A DNA stretch of 8,571 nucleotides from Deltaproteobacteria bacterium (GTDB lineage: Bacteria > Desulfobacterota > Desulfobacteria > Desulfobacterales > Desulfatirhabdiaceae): contig JAPLJE010000776.1 of the NCBI GenBank assembly GCA_026388755.1, forward strand, positions 1 to 8,571. The letters are read 5' to 3'. The notes below the pieces were generated by a model that saw nothing but the letters and a program-made list of their open reading frames with translations, ran no database searches and was not told the origin of the DNA. Positions 5,473-8,571 of this stretch are shown piece by piece (the first letter of the stretch is position 1; each line of letters opens with the position of its first letter). A program made the position numbers and the translations under genes.

Positions 5473-7141
5473 GCTTCAGAATACTTGGCATAATGGCTCC
5501 TGGACCCAAGGGGATTCGCCGCCGCAAACAGATGCTGAAGGTCTTCAAAACGCCCTTTACTCCCTGAGCCGACCCTTTGTTCTGGTAGATTGGAATGGAC
5601 AACCCGCCGCAGCCAAGGGCGGCTCCCTGACGATTGAACTGTCTGGAAACCGGAAGGATTTCGGTGCGCCGCGGGACAGCGCCGTTTCCGGCGTTCGTTA
5701 TCCGGTTCTGGCCTTTACCCCTTCCCTGCCCCCGGAAAATATGGGAGACCCTGAGTTTAAAAAGCGCTATAATCTACGGTATGCCTATGTTGGCGGCGCC
5801 ATGGCCAATGGCATCACCTCAACCGCTATGGTTGAAGCAATGGGGAAAGCCGGCATGATGGGGTTTTATGGCGCTGCCGGCCTGACCCTGGCTGAAGTCG
5901 AAAAAGCCATTGACGAAGTTCAGCGGAAGCTGGGGGATTCTCCCTATGGGTTCAACCTGATTCACAGCCCCGGCGATCTGGATCTGGAAGACGCGTTGAC
6001 AGGCCTTTACATCAAACAGGGCATTCGAAAGGTCTGCGCTTCCGCATATCTGAATCTGACCCCTGCCCTGGTTCGTTACCGGGTTTCGGGGATTTATCAG
6101 GACGGTCGGGGGAATATCGTCTGCCCCAATCAGGTAGTTGCCAAAGTCTCCAGGGAAGAAGTCGCCCAGAGATTTTTTTCACCCCCTCCGGAAAAATTTC
6201 TGATGCAACTGCTGGAGGAGAAAACCTTAACCCGGGAGCAGGTCGATCTTGCCCGGCATATTCCGATGGCAGACAGCCTGACCGCCGAAGCCGACTCCGG
6301 CGGCCATACCGATAACCGGCCTGCGATTTCTCTTCTGCCGACACTGATCGCGTTACGAAACGAGATGGTCAAAACCCACCTATATCCGCAGTCCATCCCC
6401 GTCGGGCTGGGCGGCGGAATCGGAACCCCACAGGCCGCCGCAGCGGCTTTTTCAATGGGCGCTGCATATATCCTGACCGGGTCCGTCAATCAGGCCTGCG
6501 TAGAGGCCGGAACATCCGAAGCTGTCCGCCGCCTTCTGGCAGAAGCCAGACAGGCGGACGTCGCCATGGCACCGGCAGCCGATATGTTCGAAATGGGGGT
6601 AAAGGTCCAGGTTTTAAAGCGCGGCACCATGTTCGCACAGCGCGCCGCAAAGCTCTATGAGCTTTATACCTCGCATGATCGGCTGGAGGACATTCCCGAA
6701 AAACACCGGATTCAGCTGGAGCGGGATGTTTTCAAATGCAGCCTGGATGACGAGTGGCAACAGACAAAGGCATTTTTTTTACAGCGTGATCCCCGTCAGG
6801 TTGACCGCGCGGAACAGGATCCCCGGCATAAAATGGCACTTGTCTTTCGCTCCTACCTGGGACAGTCTTCCAGATGGGCGACAACCGGACGTCCTGACCG
6901 GAAAATGGACTATCAGATATGGTGCGGCCCGACAATGGGAGCATTCAATGCGTGGGTCCTGGGATCTTTCCTGGAGAAGCCCGAAAACCGGGATACCATC
7001 ACCATCGCCATGAACCTGTTGTTTGGCGCATGTATCCTGACGCGCGCTAACTGGATGCGATGCCAGGGAGTTGCCCTTCCCCCGAATATGGACGCCTATT
7101 CGCCGCTGCCGCTGAATGCCATTGTAAAATATATGCAATAG
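5462..7141 (+). CDS. pfaD: PfaD-family enoyl reductase of a polyunsaturated fatty acid/polyketide synthase
   Basis: From ATG 5462 the protein has 559 residues, about the usual PfaD size. The frame stays open up to a TTG at 5324, but those 46 extra residues are AT-rich, lack PfaD character and overlap the promoter candidate, so ATG is preferred. PfaD is the stand-alone, FMN-dependent, nitronate-monooxygenase-like TIM-barrel enoyl reductase that reduces selected double bases' enoyl intermediates, that is enoyl-thioesters, during Pfa synthase cycles. Landmarks in this numbering: 'YVGGAMANGITSTAMVEAMG' (~109), 'FYGAAGL' (~135), 'FNLIHSP' (~164), 'EADSGGHTDNRP' (276-287), glycine-rich flavin phosphate loop 'GLGGGIGTPQAA' (315-326), 'TGSVNQACVEAG' (339-350), 'MAPAADMFEMGVKVQVLKRG' (369-388) and the C-terminal 'MDYQIWCGPTMGAFN' (~482). 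All family blocks are present in order and the gene looks intact. It lies 146 bases before the synthase gene on the same strand, matching the pfa1-pfa2 order of myxobacteria. Confidence 0.93.
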   Translation: MIDALQNTWHNGSWTQGDSPPQTDAEGLQNALYSLSRPFVLVDWNGQPAAAKGGSLTIELSGNRKDFGAPRDSAVSGVRYPVLAFTPSLPPENMGDPEFKKRYNLRYAYVGGAMANGITSTAMVEAMGKAGMMGFYGAAGLTLAEVEKAIDEVQRKLGDSPYGFNLIHSPGDLDLEDALTGLYIKQGIRKVCASAYLNLTPALVRYRVSGIYQDGRGNIVCPNQVVAKVSREEVAQRFFSPPPEKFLMQLLEEKTLTREQVDLARHIPMADSLTAEADSGGHTDNRPAISLLPTLIALRNEMVKTHLYPQSIPVGLGGGIGTPQAAAAAFSMGAAYILTGSVNQACVEAGTSEAVRRLLAEARQADVAMAPAADMFEMGVKVQVLKRGTMFAQRAAKLYELYTSHDRLEDIPEKHRIQLERDVFKCSLDDEWQQTKAFFLQRDPRQVDRAEQDPRHKMALVFRSYLGQSSRWATTGRPDRKMDYQIWCGPTMGAFNAWVLGSFLEKPENRDTITIAMNLLFGACILTRANWMRCQGVALPPNMDAYSPLPLNAIVKYMQ

Positions 7142-7184
7142 TATTCTTATCTATTGATAATTATTGGATAACCGTGATATCTAT

Positions 7185-7220
7185 AAAAAATGTGCTATTT
7201 TTTGATGCTTCCAGGGAAGC
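7185..7220 (+). other. Two tandem small inverted repeats between pfaD and the synthase gene
   Basis: AAAAAAT (7185-7191) and ATTTTTT (7197-7203) form a 7-bp A/T-only stem with a five-base loop. Three bases later GCTTCC (7207-7212) and GGAAGC (7215-7220) form a compact GC-containing palindrome. A T5 run follows at about eight bases, too far for a standard terminator. They may modulate read-through or protect mRNA between the two genes; the evidence is only the symmetry. Confidence 0.3.
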
Positions 7221-7287
7221 TGACCCACTTTTTCCAGTGACAAATCGGTGCAATACGCCGTAACCCAGGTTTATATAAAGACGATTG

Positions 7288-8571
7288 ATGCCAGAAACAC
7301 AGATTGATTTCATGAAGCCTCAACCGGCCCAGATTCCCCCGATCGCCATCATCGGCATCGGGTGTATCTTTCCAAAATCCCCCACTGCAAAAGGATTCTG
7401 GCGGCTGATCGTTCACGGCCACGACGCCATCACCGATGTTCCCCCAACCCACTGGTCTCCGGATGATTATTTCGACCCGGACCCCAGAACGCCGGATCAT
7501 GTTTACAGCAAAAGGGGCGGTTTTTTATCACCCGTCGATTTCGATCCCTCGGAATTCGGAATTCCGCCTTCGATTCTGGAGGCCACGGACAGCTCCCAGA
7601 TGCTGGGGCTGGTAACGGCCAAAATGGCCATGACCGATGCGGGTTATGGATCAGAGCGATCTTTTGACCGTAATCGGACGAGCGTGATTCTGGGCGTTAC
7701 GGGAACTCAGGAGCTCGTGATTCCGCTTGGCGCCCGCCTGGGTCACCCGGTATGGCGAAAAGCCCTGAAAGACTCCGGGCTGTCGCCGGACAAAATCAGT
7801 GAAGTCATGGAACGGATATCCAGCGGCTTTGTTCCCTGGCAGGAAAATTCCTTTCCGGGACTTCTGGGCAATGTGGTTGCCGGACGCATCTGCAACCGGC
7901 TGGACCTGGGCGGCACCAACTGCGTGGTGGACGCAGCCTGCGCCAGCTCTCTAAGCGCCGTTCATCTGGCATTGATGGAGCTGATCACCTCCCGGTCGGA
8001 CATGGTCATCACCGGCGGCGTGGATACCTTGAATGATATTTTCATGCACATGTGCTTTTCCCAGACCCAGATTCTTTCTCCTTCCGGCGATGTCCGTCCG
8101 TTTTCAAAGCATGCGGATGGCACCCTGCTGGGAGAAGGTCTTGGCATGGTGGTATTAAAGCGTCTGGCGGATGCCGACAGAGACAACGACCGGATTTATG
8201 CGATCATCAAAGGATTGGGCACCTCAAGCGATGCCAAGTCCCAGAGCATTTACGCGCCCCGGGCCGAAGGACAGGCAAGGGCACTTCGCTCCGCGTACCA
8301 GCAGGCTGGAATTGATCCCGGAACGATCGAATTAATTGAGGCTCACGGCACCGGCACCCGTGTGGGAGACATGGCGGAATTCACCGCTTTAAAGCAGGTT
8401 TTCAGCGAATTTCCGCCGGCAGATCCTGATATCTTACAAAGATGCGCCATTGGGTCCATTAAATCCATGATCGGCCACACCAAGGCCGCGGCAGGCTCCG
8501 CCGGCCTGATCAAGGCCGCCTTGTCCCTGTATCACAAGGTGATTCCGCCAACCCTGAAAGCCGAAGAGCCG
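7288..8571 (+). CDS. PfaA-like type I polyketide/PUFA synthase, N-terminal ketosynthase (3' partial)
   Basis: The 428 codons from ATG 7288 are open to the right edge. A stop at 7276-7278 limits upstream extension and ATG 7312 is a weaker alternative; only AAAGA serves as a possible ribosome site. The visible part is one complete-looking beta-ketoacyl synthase domain: 'PPIAIIGIGCIFPKSPTAKGFW' region at 17-38, nucleophile Cys218 in 'VVDAACASSLSAVHLAL', His353 in 'EAHGTGT', Lys392 and His397 in 'GSIKSMIGHTKAAAG'. This Cys-His-Lys-His set is what an active condensing enzyme needs. Wording such as 'SDMVITGGVDTLNDIFMHMCFSQT', 'GEGLGMVVLKRL' and 'SIYAPRAEGQARAL' is typical of PfaA-type KS domains. 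Known PfaA proteins continue with acyltransferase, tandem ACPs and KR/DH domains, all beyond the window. With pfaD just upstream, the pair forms a Pfa-type secondary-lipid operon. A related hydrocarbon, glycolipid or polyketide product cannot be excluded. Confidence 0.9.
   Translation, partial: MPETQIDFMKPQPAQIPPIAIIGIGCIFPKSPTAKGFWRLIVHGHDAITDVPPTHWSPDDYFDPDPRTPDHVYSKRGGFLSPVDFDPSEFGIPPSILEATDSSQMLGLVTAKMAMTDAGYGSERSFDRNRTSVILGVTGTQELVIPLGARLGHPVWRKALKDSGLSPDKISEVMERISSGFVPWQENSFPGLLGNVVAGRICNRLDLGGTNCVVDAACASSLSAVHLALMELITSRSDMVITGGVDTLNDIFMHMCFSQTQILSPSGDVRPFSKHADGTLLGEGLGMVVLKRLADADRDNDRIYAIIKGLGTSSDAKSQSIYAPRAEGQARALRSAYQQAGIDPGTIELIEAHGTGTRVGDMAEFTALKQVFSEFPPADPDILQRCAIGSIKSMIGHTKAAAGSAGLIKAALSLYHKVIPPTLKAEEP

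Noticed and set aside
6012..6489. Antisense open frames (110 and 119 codons) opposite pfaD
   Set aside because: They mirror a strongly conserved gene, lack ribosome sites and known motifs, and are expected shadows in GC-rich coding DNA.
1..8571. CRISPR arrays, tRNA/rRNA genes, transposases
   Set aside because: No regularly spaced repeats, tRNA-like cloverleaf sequence or transposase motifs were seen on either strand.

Overview
The window looks like a chromosomal stretch from a Gram-negative, probably Desulfobacterota-like (deltaproteobacterial) organism. This rests on outer-membrane proteins, a lipoprotein, several CsgG/FlgO-like periplasmic proteins, and a pfaD-then-PKS gene order like that of delta/myxobacterial polyunsaturated fatty acid (Pfa) loci. 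The taxonomic guess is inference.

Left half (1-4971) is an envelope gene cluster. On the + strand: the 3' end of a PEGA-domain protein (to 298), a large broken gene (407-2230), and a small CsgG-like lipoprotein (2247-2744). The broken gene once encoded a secreted cysteine-less thioredoxin-like domain, TPR repeats, a CsgG-like domain and a FlgT-C-like tail. Convergent to these, on the - strand, is a two-gene operon: a periplasmic CsgG-like protein with a six-cysteine tail (4971-3913), then an outer-membrane beta-barrel protein (3880-2765). Three related CsgG-like domains thus lie within about 3.5 kb, next to a barrel and a PEGA protein. This suggests one envelope assembly, but its function is not readable from sequence.

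The broken gene is split by two reading-frame changes, near 1425 and 1797. Both places also lack residues that the fold needs: about 13 residues of a TPR and about 26-29 of the CsgG core. They therefore look like two small internal deletions, not programmed frameshifts.

The middle (4972-5461) is a 490-base gene-free region between divergent operons. It holds a 63-base integron attC-like hairpin, a 15-base inverted repeat whose arms face outward toward the two operons, a plausible sigma70 promoter for pfaD, and an 8-bp hairpin whose loop carries the likely pfaD start codon.

Right end (5462-8571) is a secondary-lipid/polyketide locus: a complete pfaD enoyl reductase and the 5' end of a PfaA-like multidomain synthase. 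The synthase has its whole catalytic Cys-His-Lys-His ketosynthase set within the window and runs off the right edge. The two enzymes would work together in iterative assembly of a polyunsaturated or polyketide-like acyl chain. The exact product cannot be told from this fragment.
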